A stretch of DNA of 19,882 bases. It comes from MADRE2 sp964397015 (GTDB taxonomy: Bacteria > Desulfobacterota > Desulfobacteria > Desulfobacterales > Desulfobacteraceae). Made by a program: the position numbers and the translations under genes. Below, in pieces: positions 1 through 7,617 of this stretch. Each line of letters begins with the position of its first letter. Position 1 is the stretch's first letter. Location of the stretch: the NCBI GenBank assembly GCA_964397015.1, contig CAYNHL010000066.1, forward strand, positions 1 to 19,882. Direction: 5' to 3'. The notes under the pieces are model-generated. The model saw only the letters and a program-made list of their open reading frames with translations, was not told the origin of the DNA and searched no databases.

Positions 1-1655
1 TCAACGAGCCGCTGCTGCTGATCATGGACGAGCCGACCACGGCGCTCGATGTAACGGTTGAAGCAGCCGTACTTGAACTGATAGAGGATTTGAAAAAAGA
101 TTTCAAAACCGGGATTATCTTCATTACCCACAACCTCGGGGTAGTGGCCAAGGTAAGTGACCGGCTGTGTGTAATGTATGCCGGGGAAATGGTCGAGAGC
201 GGTCCTATCGGCGAGATATTCGAGAGCCCTGCCCACCCCTATACAAGGGGATTGCTGTGCTGCGTTCCCCGCCTCGGGGACGACCTTTCAAACAACCGGC
301 TCTGGTCGATCAGGGGCCGTGTGCCTGATCCTTCGGAACGGTCTTCTACGGCCTGTATCTTTGCACCTCGCTGTGACTGGTATGCAGAAGGCAAAGGCGT
401 CGAAGACAAAGAACTTATAGAAAAGTGTACCCGGTCTCATCCTGAACTGGTGGACATTTCACCGCTTCACAAGTCCAGGTGTTTTCTTGGCAGACAAACC
501 CTGAAATATCCGTTTGACGACTATGCCCGGGGAAACAGGAAAACCCTGGTTCACACTATCGACGATACGGATGAAGATGATGAAGCAGTAACGGCTGATA
601 CACTTCTCAGGCTGCGGAACGTGAAAATCTATTACCCGCACCAGGGCAGGACGCTCAAGGATGTGCTGGGCCTGGGAGAGAAAAAATATGTCAGGGCCGT
701 GGACGATGTTTCCCTTAAAGTGCTCAAGGGCAGCACGGTTGGAGTGGTCGGCGAGTCGGGCTGCGGTAAGAGCACCCTGGTCAAGGGTATTATCGGCCTT
801 GAGGAAATGACCGCCGGAAAAGCCTCTCTCATGGGAATCAATATCGACCAGCCGGTGAGCAAAAGGGACCAGTCACTGATACGTGAGCTGCAGATGGTAT
901 TCCAGAACCCGGATTCCACCCTGAATCCCTCTTACAGTATCGGAAAGCAGATCGAAAGGCCGATCCGGAAATTCAAGACCGTTCCCAGGGGCAGTGAAAA
1001 ACAGGAAGTGGAACGCCTGCTGCGGTCTGTCAAGCTTGCAGCCTATTATTATGACCGCTATCCCAGGCAGCTGTCCGGAGGGGAAAAGCAGCGGGTCGGC
1101 ATTGCCCGTGCCCTGGCCAGCCGTCCGTCCATGGTTATCTGCGATGAACCGGTGTCTGCACTGGATGTATCGGTTCAGGCAGCGGTCCTGAATCTTATCA
1201 ACGAGATCAAGGAAGAACTGGGTTCCACAATTATTTTCATTGCCCATGATCTGAGCGTTGTCAGGTTTATTTCAGATTTCATTGCCGTTATGTACTTAGG
1301 GCAGATCGTGGAGTTCGGCCCGGTAGAATCTATTTATCCCCCGCCCTATCATCCGTATACCGAGGCATTGCTGTCAGCTGTTCCGATACCCGATCCCAGG
1401 GAAAAGCGCCATTCCATCGGTTTGTCAGGCGAGGTGCCCAGCGCCATGGACCAGCCGTCAGGATGCTATTTTCACACCCGCTGCCCAAGGCGGCAGGTTT
1501 TGCCGGATAACGGGCGTATCTGCGAAAAGCAGGCACCTCAATTCCAGCGCATGGAAAACGGCCACAAAATCCTGTGCCATATACCGGCAAACCAGTTATA
1601 TGACCTGGCCATCGAACGCAACGATCCCAGGATGATGGGAATGACAGGCGCCTGA
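1..1655 (+). CDS. Fused oligopeptide/dipeptide ABC transporter ATPase (DppD-DppF type), 5' end outside window
   Basis: Hydrolyses ATP to drive an inner-membrane peptide-type ABC importer. The reading frame is open from base 3, so the gene starts upstream; the visible part opens at the Walker B of a first ATPase domain (LLLIMDEPTTALD), followed by its H-loop (FITHN). A C-terminal oligopeptide-type extension with paired cysteines (CIFAPRC) follows. A second complete ATPase domain starts near base 600: Walker A GESGCGKST (about 751-777), signature LSGGEKQRVGIARAL (from 1071), Walker B VICDEPVSALD, H-loop FIAHD, and a second extension with CYFHTRCPR. Normally DppD and DppF are separate proteins, so this is a two-ATPase fusion, as known for GsiA/YejF-like proteins. 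The substrate cannot be told; the permease and binding-protein genes would lie upstream. TGA at 1653-1655. The 71 bases after it contain nothing I can support. Confidence 0.93.
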   Translation, partial: NEPLLLIMDEPTTALDVTVEAAVLELIEDLKKDFKTGIIFITHNLGVVAKVSDRLCVMYAGEMVESGPIGEIFESPAHPYTRGLLCCVPRLGDDLSNNRLWSIRGRVPDPSERSSTACIFAPRCDWYAEGKGVEDKELIEKCTRSHPELVDISPLHKSRCFLGRQTLKYPFDDYARGNRKTLVHTIDDTDEDDEAVTADTLLRLRNVKIYYPHQGRTLKDVLGLGEKKYVRAVDDVSLKVLKGSTVGVVGESGCGKSTLVKGIIGLEEMTAGKASLMGINIDQPVSKRDQSLIRELQMVFQNPDSTLNPSYSIGKQIERPIRKFKTVPRGSEKQEVERLLRSVKLAAYYYDRYPRQLSGGEKQRVGIARALASRPSMVICDEPVSALDVSVQAAVLNLINEIKEELGSTIIFIAHDLSVVRFISDFIAVMYLGQIVEFGPVESIYPPPYHPYTEALLSAVPIPDPREKRHSIGLSGEVPSAMDQPSGCYFHTRCPRRQVLPDNGRICEKQAPQFQRMENGHKILCHIPANQLYDLAIERNDPRMMGMTGA

Positions 1656-1726
1656 GGGTAATGAAAATGAAGACCTTCCTTTTGGTAAGACACTTCTTTG
1701 GAGCCTGACATCACAAATGGCTGGAA

Positions 1727-2401
1727 TCAGGGTTTTTGATTCACATATTTTTTCCGGATAATCACTCCGGCCAGAGAAAAGATGACCAGCGCCAGCAGAG
1801 GAAACAACGTCCTGATTGACGACAGGGGCCGTGCTACGTCTTCAAAATGGAAGGCGGTATATATTGCGGAGCAGTAGATGTATCCCTTGACGGTGAACCC
1901 GATAACGGTACTGGTGATAAATCCGGGCATCCGCAGTTTTAGAATGCCCGCGCTGTAGTTGATTATGGAATGGGGAAATCCTGGCAGACAGCGCAGTGCC
2001 AGCAGCTGCAGAAAACCGGAATTTTCCTGGAGTGACTTGAATATTCTCGACCTGGAAAGATTTCTGGTCCAGACAGTTGATATTTCCGCGGACAGAAAAT
2101 AGGCTGCCAGGCTGCCGGCAACCCCGCCTGCAGCAAAGAGGATCGTTGCTGTAAAAGGAGGGTATATCACACCGATGGTCCACATGAAAACGGATCCTGG
2201 AAGAGCAGCCAGGTAAAAAATGACCTGGGCCAGGACCATCGCGATTGGCAGCCACCAAAAATCGGAAATGTTCTCGATCTCAACCAGGGCATGGTTCAAA
2301 TTCAGTAAATCAAGCTTTTGGGCTGCAATGCCGGCGGCAATGATCGCGATCAGTACAAGAATTTTCAGGTTGGCTTTCACAATGCCTGCAATTGATACCA
2401 T
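1727..2401 (-). CDS. TVP38/TMEM64 (DedA-like, SNARE-associated) membrane protein
   Basis: A 224-residue polytopic inner-membrane protein of the TVP38/DedA superfamily. The family signature is present: an F/L-x2-R-x2-P-x2-P segment read as LALRCLPGFPHSIINYSAG, followed by a glycine-containing membrane helix. There are about five hydrophobic stretches, starting with one close to the N-terminus, and a basic tail (IIRKKY). Members are thought to act in membrane homeostasis or lipid transport; the exact substrate here is unknown. I chose the ATG at 2399-2401 because the frame upstream of it (to a TTG at 2503) is cysteine-rich, not family-like, and would overlap the acetate kinase promoter. The ribosome site before this ATG is weak, so the start is uncertain. 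The gene stands alone, divergent from acetate kinase. Confidence 0.82.
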   Translation of the reverse strand: MVSIAGIVKANLKILVLIAIIAAGIAAQKLDLLNLNHALVEIENISDFWWLPIAMVLAQVIFYLAALPGSVFMWTIGVIYPPFTATILFAAGGVAGSLAAYFLSAEISTVWTRNLSRSRIFKSLQENSGFLQLLALRCLPGFPHSIINYSAGILKLRMPGFITSTVIGFTVKGYIYCSAIYTAFHFEDVARPLSSIRTLFPLLALVIFSLAGVIIRKKYVNQKP

Positions 2402-2446
2402 AGGTATGGCTTCAAAACAAGAACAGTCGTACCCGACTGATATTTG

Positions 2447-2475
2447 TTGACAAAAACCACTGATTTTATCATAAA
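2447..2475 (+). promoter_or_regulatory. Putative sigma-70 promoter for acetate kinase
   Basis: TTGACA at 2447-2452, a 17-base spacer, then CATAAA at 2470-2475 (4 of 6 consensus bases). Transcription would begin near 2482, leaving a leader of about 117 bases before the preferred ackA start. This is a sequence match only. Confidence 0.42.
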
Positions 2476-2581
2476 GGCGGCGGCAATGCAGGAAAATACA
2501 CAAAAGGTGGATGCCGGTGCCGGTGATCTGGCCGGCTTGTCGGATAAACTCCAGGGTCGTATCAGTACATTCAAGATATAA
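2462..2581 (+). pseudogene. Possible remnant of a methyl-accepting chemotaxis protein C-terminus
   Basis: A short open frame, closed by a stop at 2438-2440 and ending with TAA at 2579-2581, contains an ATG at 2486 that would give 31 residues beginning MQENTQKVDAGAGDL and ending LSDKLQGRISTFKI. The spacing and pattern resemble the end of bacterial chemoreceptors, which usually finish with an alanine/glutamate-rich helix, an L-x2-L-x4 segment and FKI/FKL. The rest of a receptor is absent. The stop overlaps an in-frame ATG of the ackA frame (TAATG). If the promoter at 2447-2475 is real, the ATG at 2486 lies almost at the transcript's 5' end and translation is unlikely. It may be a vestige, a leader peptide or chance. 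Confidence 0.35.
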
Positions 2582-2598
2582 TGACGGGAAGAAATTAC

Positions 2599-3807
2599 AT
2601 GAAAATACTGGTCATCAACACCGGCAGTTCATCGATAAAATACCGGTTGTTCGACATGGATAAAGAAGATGTCATTGCCTCGGGCATCGCTGAACGGATT
2701 GGAGAAACTTCCGGATTGATCACACACCACGTGATAGCAAAAAAGAAAGCGGATCAAAAATATTTAATCAAAGGTGCTATCAATGATCACGGGGAGGGTA
2801 TTTCAAGAATAGTGGACCTGATGGTCGATCCCGGCCATGGTGTGATCCGGAACGCTTCTGATATCGATGCCGTGGGTCACAGGGTTGTCCATGGCGGTGA
2901 AACCTTCAGCTGTCCGGTTGTCATAGATGACAAGGTGATTGGCGAAATCCGTAAAAACGTGTCTCTGGCTCCGCTGCATAACCCGCATAATCTGTCCGGG
3001 ATCATGACTGCCAGGAAGGTTTTTCCAAACTCTCTCCATGTGGCTGTATTTGATACCGCATTCCACCAGACTCTTCCCATGAAAGCTTATCTTTACGCCC
3101 TGCCCTATGCCCTGTATGAAAAAAATCATATCAGGAGGTACGGGTTTCACGGGACATCTCATGGCTTCGTGTCTGAAGGTGCGGCAGATTTCATGGGACA
3201 ACCCTTGAAAGATCTCAATCTCATCACGCTTCATCTTGGCAATGGTGCCAGCGCAGCGGCTGTGAAAAAAGGACGGTGTGTCGATACATCAATGGGACTG
3301 ACTCCGCTCGAGGGGTTGATGATGGGATCACGTTCCGGGGATATTGACCCCTCGATCCCCTTGTTTCTGTCCGCCAGTTTGAATTTGTCCATGGATGAAG
3401 TTTTAGGCCTTTTGAATGAGAATAGTGGTCTAAAAGGAATTTGTGGCGAAAATGATATGAGGGTCATACTTGAAAATGCCGGTAATGGAGATGAAAAAGC
3501 GCAACTTGCAATTGATATGTATACCTTGCGTATAAAAAAATATATCGGCGCATATTCGGCTGTTCTTGGAAGGCTGGACGGACTTGTTTTCACGGGAGGT
3601 GTCGGAGAAAATGCGCCTGTAATCCGTGAGAGATGCTGCCGGAACCTGGAGCGCCTTGGTATCGAGATCGATCAGGACAAAAATTGTGATCCAGTCGGTG
3701 GTGCCCGGTACATCAGCCCTCCAGGGGCAGATGTCAGAGTCCTTGTAGTTCCCGCAAATGAAGAGTTGAAAATTGCAAGGGAAACCAAAATTTTTCTTGC
3801 AGGCTGA
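2599..3807 (+). CDS. ackA: Acetate kinase
   Basis: Cytosolic acetate kinase (ATP + acetate = ADP + acetyl phosphate), 402 residues from the ATG at 2599, the usual length. It opens with the family N-terminus MKILVINTGSSSIKY. Also visible are the GHRVVHGGE segment, FDTAFHQTLP with the catalytic Asp, the YGFHGTSH phosphate-binding motif, HLGNGASAAAV, the catalytic Arg in GSRSGDIDP, and FTGGVGENAPVIRE. The C-terminal NEEL segment carries the conserved Glu. An ATG six codons upstream (2581) is in frame, but the 2599 start matches the family and has a GGGAAG-like ribosome site. No phosphotransacetylase gene is beside it, which is unusual because pta and ackA are often paired. It converges with the next gene, with only two bases between the two stop codons and no terminator visible. 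Confidence 0.97.
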   Translation: MKILVINTGSSSIKYRLFDMDKEDVIASGIAERIGETSGLITHHVIAKKKADQKYLIKGAINDHGEGISRIVDLMVDPGHGVIRNASDIDAVGHRVVHGGETFSCPVVIDDKVIGEIRKNVSLAPLHNPHNLSGIMTARKVFPNSLHVAVFDTAFHQTLPMKAYLYALPYALYEKNHIRRYGFHGTSHGFVSEGAADFMGQPLKDLNLITLHLGNGASAAAVKKGRCVDTSMGLTPLEGLMMGSRSGDIDPSIPLFLSASLNLSMDEVLGLLNENSGLKGICGENDMRVILENAGNGDEKAQLAIDMYTLRIKKYIGAYSAVLGRLDGLVFTGGVGENAPVIRERCCRNLERLGIEIDQDKNCDPVGGARYISPPGADVRVLVVPANEELKIARETKIFLAG

Positions 3808-3809
3808 TT

Positions 3810-4394
3810 TTATTGAATGGTCTTTTTATCACAGGTTTCCCGCGGTCCAAAAATCAGAAGCTCGCCGTATCCAGGCCGGTATTGAAAAAGATCAGCCAGT
3901 GGTGTGTTGTGGATATAACTCAGCAGCACACGAATGACTCCGGCATGAGTCACCACCATTGTATGGGTCTGACGTTGGTGGTTTATATGTAAAAAAAACG
4001 GCAGTACCCGGCTGGAAAGATCAGCAAAGCTTTCTCCGCCGGGTGGACGATAGGTATCCAGGTGACGGCCTCGGGCCGAAAAGTCACGAGGCCGGTTTTT
4101 TCGGATCGTTTCAAACCGCTTGTTTTCCCAGTTTCCCAGATGGATTTCATTCAAACAGGGCTCGGCGCGCACTTTCCGGTCAGGTAGAACCAGTTTTGCC
4201 GTTTCAAGCGACCTTTGCAGTGTTCCCGAGTAAACCTCATCAAAAGGAAATATTGATAAAATTTCTCGCAAGCCCGCTGCCTGGCGAAGACCCTCCTTGT
4301 TAAGCGGCAGGTCGGTCTGGCCGATAAACCGCCTGTCTTTTCCTGTTTCGATGCGGCAGTGGCGCAGTACAAATATCAGCCCGGTATTATGCAA
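3810..4394 (-). CDS. Histidine phosphatase family protein (phosphoglycerate mutase-like), last gene of the molybdenum hydroxylase operon
   Basis: A branch of the histidine phosphatase superfamily that removes phosphate from small molecules through a phosphohistidine intermediate. The catalytic N-terminal motif reads FVLRHCRIETG (usually RHGxTE), followed by FIGQTDLPLNKEG. Next come the second arginine in YSGTLQRSLETAK, the acid-containing EIHLGNW, and the second catalytic histidine in VVTHAGVIRVLL. I propose the TTG at 4392-4394, which gives 194 residues and starts just before the first beta strand. It overlaps the stop of the preceding MocA-HD gene, suggesting translational coupling. An in-frame ATG at 4460 would add 22 residues lacking family features and would overlap more. 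Neither start has a good ribosome site. Substrate unknown; its place behind a cytidylyltransferase suggests a nucleotide or cofactor by-product. It could also be alpha-ribazole-phosphatase-like, but there are no cobalamin genes nearby. Confidence 0.82.
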   Translation of the reverse strand: MHNTGLIFVLRHCRIETGKDRRFIGQTDLPLNKEGLRQAAGLREILSIFPFDEVYSGTLQRSLETAKLVLPDRKVRAEPCLNEIHLGNWENKRFETIRKNRPRDFSARGRHLDTYRPPGGESFADLSSRVLPFFLHINHQRQTHTMVVTHAGVIRVLLSYIHNTPLADLFQYRPGYGELLIFGPRETCDKKTIQ

Positions 4395-5499
4395 GCAGGG
4401 CTTCAAGTGATTTTCCGGCCGCCTCTTCGATTCTGCGGTGAATGTAGCGAGTAGTCTCATAGCGTCGTGTGATACTTGTCATTGCCCAGGGATATTTTTT
4501 TAATCGTTCAAAAAACCTGGAGTGATAATCCAGATCCACCCTGTCTTTGTTGCAGATTTTATCAGCAAAATATACAACCTGGGTTTCGTCCAGTCCCTGG
4601 CCCGGTTCGATGGTCAAATCCATGTGGCGGGCAATGATATCGGCTACCTTGCCAAAACCTAGACTGCGGATATATTCGGCACCTGCTTCGGCATGCCGTT
4701 CCTGGCCCCGTGATATATCATGCAGGAGGGCGGCGGCAACCACCAGATCAGCATCCAGATCGGCACATGCAGCATGGGACAGTTTTAGCGCGGTCATGGC
4801 CACACAGGCCAGGTGGCCTCTCACCGATGCATGGGAGGACCACACCTGGTCAATTATGGCCAGGCATTCTTCCTTGTCAGGTACATGTTGATTCTTTATT
4901 TTTTGACAGACCGCATTGTAGCCTGCCGGATCATCTGCATCTATGAGCACGCCCCGGTCCATAACCGGAACCCGATACCGGCGTATCGATGGTGACCATA
5001 ACAGATCTCTCAGAGTCTGGTCCGGTTTCAGAGATAGAATGTCTTCTTTAAGTTCGGCAGGTATCAGGGGCGGGTGGCCGGGTATCCCGTCAAATACCGG
5101 CAGGATGACATGTCCCGGGTGCTCCCCGGATGCTGAAATCAATGCATCGATCGTCAAGGCACGGACAGCCGGGATATCGACGGGAAGCAGGAACACGCCA
5201 CCGGTATGCTGCCTGATTCTGCCAAAGCCAGCATGGACAGACGACAGCATGCCTGATTTGTAGGCGGGGTTACGCACACAACGGGCACCGGCTGACCGGG
5301 CTACTTCTTCAAGTCGATCATGATTGTGCCCGGTTACAACAATGACTTCAGACACACCACAGGTTTGAAACAACTGAATGGATCGTTCTACCATGAGAGT
5401 GTTCCTGCCACAGGGCAACAGGGGTTTGAACGTTCCCATGCGCGAAGAAAGGCCGGCCGCCAGGATGACAGCTCCGGTATCGCCTGGAGCCGAAGACAT
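4387..5499 (-). CDS. Molybdenum cofactor cytidylyltransferase (MocA-like) fused to an HD domain
   Basis: A 370-residue two-domain protein. Residues about 8-200 form a MobA/MocA nucleotidyltransferase: VILAAGLSSRMGTFKPLL near residues 11-28 (nucleotide-binding G-x4-RMG-x2-K loop), FLLPVDIPAV around 103-112 (metal-binding Asp), PGHPPLIP at 140-147 and IDADDPAGY around 186-194. MocA joins CMP to molybdopterin to make the cytosine dinucleotide cofactor used by many molybdenum hydroxylases. Residues about 215-345 look like an HD phosphohydrolase domain: H229, the HD pair H260-D261 in ALLHDIS, and H292 in IARHMDL. Its ATG overlaps the XdhC stop by one base, so the two are probably co-translated. 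CTP rather than GTP use is inferred from the hydroxylase context. The HD domain's role is unknown; it may recycle nucleotide by-products or regulate cofactor synthesis. Confidence 0.88.
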   Translation of the reverse strand: MSSAPGDTGAVILAAGLSSRMGTFKPLLPCGRNTLMVERSIQLFQTCGVSEVIVVTGHNHDRLEEVARSAGARCVRNPAYKSGMLSSVHAGFGRIRQHTGGVFLLPVDIPAVRALTIDALISASGEHPGHVILPVFDGIPGHPPLIPAELKEDILSLKPDQTLRDLLWSPSIRRYRVPVMDRGVLIDADDPAGYNAVCQKIKNQHVPDKEECLAIIDQVWSSHASVRGHLACVAMTALKLSHAACADLDADLVVAAALLHDISRGQERHAEAGAEYIRSLGFGKVADIIARHMDLTIEPGQGLDETQVVYFADKICNKDRVDLDYHSRFFERLKKYPWAMTSITRRYETTRYIHRRIEEAAGKSLEALLA

Positions 5500-6542
5500 C
5501 AGCCCCTCCTTCGAATGTGGATTATTTCGGCCATTATGCTCACCGCAATTTCTGCAGGGGTTTCAGATGCGATATCAATCCCTATCGGGGAATGGACTTG
5601 TTCAAGGCGGTTTTTGGAGACACCTTTTTTGAGCAGGCTGGCGTAAATGGTATCCCTCTTGGTCCGGCTGCCTATCATGCCGATATAGGCAGGCCGGGTT
5701 GCAATCGCCTGTTCCAGAACAGTCTGATCGTGGAGATGTCCCCGTGTCAGTATTACCACATATGATTTACCATTGATCTGGATACCCTCAAATGCACTGA
5801 AAAAATTTTCTATGCAACGGACCTGACATGGAAAATCAAACCTTAGTGGGTCAGCAAATTCTTTTCGGTCATCAATAATCACAACCTGAAACCCTGCCAG
5901 GTGGGCAAAATGTGCCAGAATATTGCCTACATGCCCGGCACCAAAGATATACAACACTGTTGGGGGACAAATTGGTTCAATAATCCAGGTATCCAGGCCC
6001 GCTGGAAAGATGAAAGGTGTTTCGGTATGGCTATCTTCCGCAATGGCACTGGTCAGCACCAAATCCGGCAAAGCCATTCTAGTGTCCGGGAGTTGCCGGT
6101 CCCGGGTCACAAGGCCGATCTCTGGTTGAAAGCGGGCCCGGTTTCCATGCAGTAGATAGACCAGAGCGCTTTTTTCTGTCCGGGATGTAAGGCCGGCGGC
6201 TGTTTCGAACAGGGCCGCTGTCCCGGTATCAGGATTCAGCGGGATCATGAGCACAGTCATGGCACCCCCGCAGATCATATCCAGGCCTGCCTTTTTTGAT
6301 TTGTCGAGACGGAATTCGCGGATACCGCCGAATGATTTTCCCATCATTTTCCGGCAGTCAGACAGGACCATGGCCTCGACCGTCCCCCCGCCTATGGTTC
6401 CCGATATTGTCCCGTTGGGCCTTACGATCATCCTGCTGCCTGCGGTGCGGGGGGCGGAACCGTGATGGCTCAGAACAGTTGCGACCACAATGGACTGTCC
6501 GATTTTCAGGCTTTCGGATATCTCGTCGAGCATCATGGACAT
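5499..6542 (-). CDS. xdhC: XdhC/CoxI family molybdenum hydroxylase maturation protein
   Basis: XdhC-type proteins bind the molybdenum cofactor, help make its terminal sulfido ligand and deliver it to xanthine-dehydrogenase-family enzymes. The 347-residue protein has the N-terminal XdhC/CoxI domain (ATVLSHHGSAPRTAGSRM at about 21-38, then GTISGTIGGGTVEA) with a cysteine at C91 in GLDMICGGAM. The C-terminal Rossmann-like domain starts near residue 195 with VLYIFGAGHVG and continues with VVIIDDR, MIGSRTKR and HSPIGIDIASETPAEIA. The ATG at 6540-6542 lies seven bases after the MoeA-like gene's stop. Alternative ATGs exist at codons 3 and 4. It sits between the MoeA-like and MocA-HD genes, consistent with a dedicated cofactor assembly line for the hydroxylase upstream. 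Confidence 0.93.
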   Translation of the reverse strand: MSMMLDEISESLKIGQSIVVATVLSHHGSAPRTAGSRMIVRPNGTISGTIGGGTVEAMVLSDCRKMMGKSFGGIREFRLDKSKKAGLDMICGGAMTVLMIPLNPDTGTAALFETAAGLTSRTEKSALVYLLHGNRARFQPEIGLVTRDRQLPDTRMALPDLVLTSAIAEDSHTETPFIFPAGLDTWIIEPICPPTVLYIFGAGHVGNILAHFAHLAGFQVVIIDDRKEFADPLRFDFPCQVRCIENFFSAFEGIQINGKSYVVILTRGHLHDQTVLEQAIATRPAYIGMIGSRTKRDTIYASLLKKGVSKNRLEQVHSPIGIDIASETPAEIAVSIMAEIIHIRRRG

Positions 6543-6549
6543 AAATCAC

Positions 6550-7587
6550 CTATTTGCCAAACGGGCAGTCAGGGAACCGACAGGGGATGCAGGCAGCACA
6601 AAGTCCTCCATGGCCCATTCCGATGATATCGGCACGGCTGATCCTGTCCCCTGCCAGCAGTCGGGGCACAACCAGGTCAAAAATCGAGGCCTTGTGGTAC
6701 ATGACGCAACCGGGAAGTCCGATTATTGGCACATCGTCGAGCCAGGCCAGCATGAACATGGCTCCGGGCAGCACAGGCACCCCGTAAATTTCCACCCGTC
6801 CTCCGGCTGCCCTTATTGCTGCGGGTGTAAGATCATCCGGATCCACGGACATTCCACCAGTGACGGCAATCATACCGGCCCCTGCATCTGCGTGTGTCCG
6901 GATGGCATTCACTGTCATGTCCAGGTCATCCGGTACCACCTTTTTGTCAATGATCCGGCATCCAAGGTCTTCCAGTTTTTTCTGTACTACGGGGCCGAAT
7001 CCGTCGGCAATCCTCCCAGCATGTACTTCAGATCCTGTCACGACTATGCCAACATTCCTCCCGGCTAAGGGCCGGACCTGTATTACCGGCCTGTCTTTAC
7101 ATATCGCTTCGGCGGAATCGAGAACTGCTTCATCGATGGAAAGGGGTACCACACGGGTGCCGGCTACAACCTGGCCACGGGTCACCACCCGGCCGGTATG
7201 GAGCGTGGCAAACACGACATCCTGAAGGCTGTTCAGTTCATAAAGCAGGGGCACATCCACAGTGAGCAGGCCGTCGGTCCGGGCACGCAGGCTAACTTTT
7301 CCCTCTTCCGGCGAGCCGAATTCAATGCCGGTCCCGGCAGCGGATGCCGCTAGACGGACAGCCGCATCATTTTCATGAATTTCACCATTCAGGCAGGCAA
7401 CAAAGATATTCTGTTTACCCAGGTCCAGCAATCTGTCCACATCTGTATCCTGAATAATATGACCTTTTTTGAATTCAGGCCCCTTGAAAAGGTCCGGAAC
7501 TATGCGGGTAATATCGTGTAGCAGCATTTTACCCACAGCATCACGCACCGGCACTGCTTCTATCTGCTCTTTTTCATAATACCGCAT
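6550..7587 (-). CDS. MoeA/MogA-like molybdopterin-binding protein with cysteine-rich C-terminus
   Basis: A 345-residue molybdopterin-binding protein, shorter than MoeA. The MoCF-biosynthesis domain covers about residues 170-315: VGIVVTGSEVHAGRI, then GAGMIAVTGGMSVDPDDLTP (the metal and MPT-binding TGG-x-S-x-DP-D signature) and VPIIGLPGCVMYHKAS. An N-terminal region of about 165 residues lacks clear MoeA domain I/II features but starts with RVPVRDAVG-like sequence (EAVPVRDAVGKMLLHDIT), as MoeA proteins do. The last 16 residues carry four cysteines, C330, C333, C336 and C341 (spacing C-x2-C-x2-C-x4-C), which could bind iron-sulfur or zinc. Start: ATG at 7585-7587 with a GGGAGGA site about 15 bases upstream, a little far. 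It follows the large subunit by 30 bases. Its role is probably molybdenum insertion or cofactor handling for this enzyme, inferred from domain and context. Confidence 0.88.
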   Translation of the reverse strand: MRYYEKEQIEAVPVRDAVGKMLLHDITRIVPDLFKGPEFKKGHIIQDTDVDRLLDLGKQNIFVACLNGEIHENDAAVRLAASAAGTGIEFGSPEEGKVSLRARTDGLLTVDVPLLYELNSLQDVVFATLHTGRVVTRGQVVAGTRVVPLSIDEAVLDSAEAICKDRPVIQVRPLAGRNVGIVVTGSEVHAGRIADGFGPVVQKKLEDLGCRIIDKKVVPDDLDMTVNAIRTHADAGAGMIAVTGGMSVDPDDLTPAAIRAAGGRVEIYGVPVLPGAMFMLAWLDDVPIIGLPGCVMYHKASIFDLVVPRLLAGDRISRADIIGMGHGGLCAACIPCRFPDCPFGK

Positions 7588-7617
7588 ATGGTTTTTTTCT
7601 ATCCTCCCAGGTTCGGG

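Noticed and set aside
1661..1708. Short frame MKMKTFLLVRHFFGA, like the start of a histidine phosphatase
   Set aside because: Only 15 codons, no ribosome site and no continuing similarity after LVRH; most likely chance.
2402..2503. N-terminal extension of the TVP38-like gene from a TTG at 2503
   Set aside because: The extra 34 residues are cysteine-rich and not family-like, and they overlap the likely ackA promoter.
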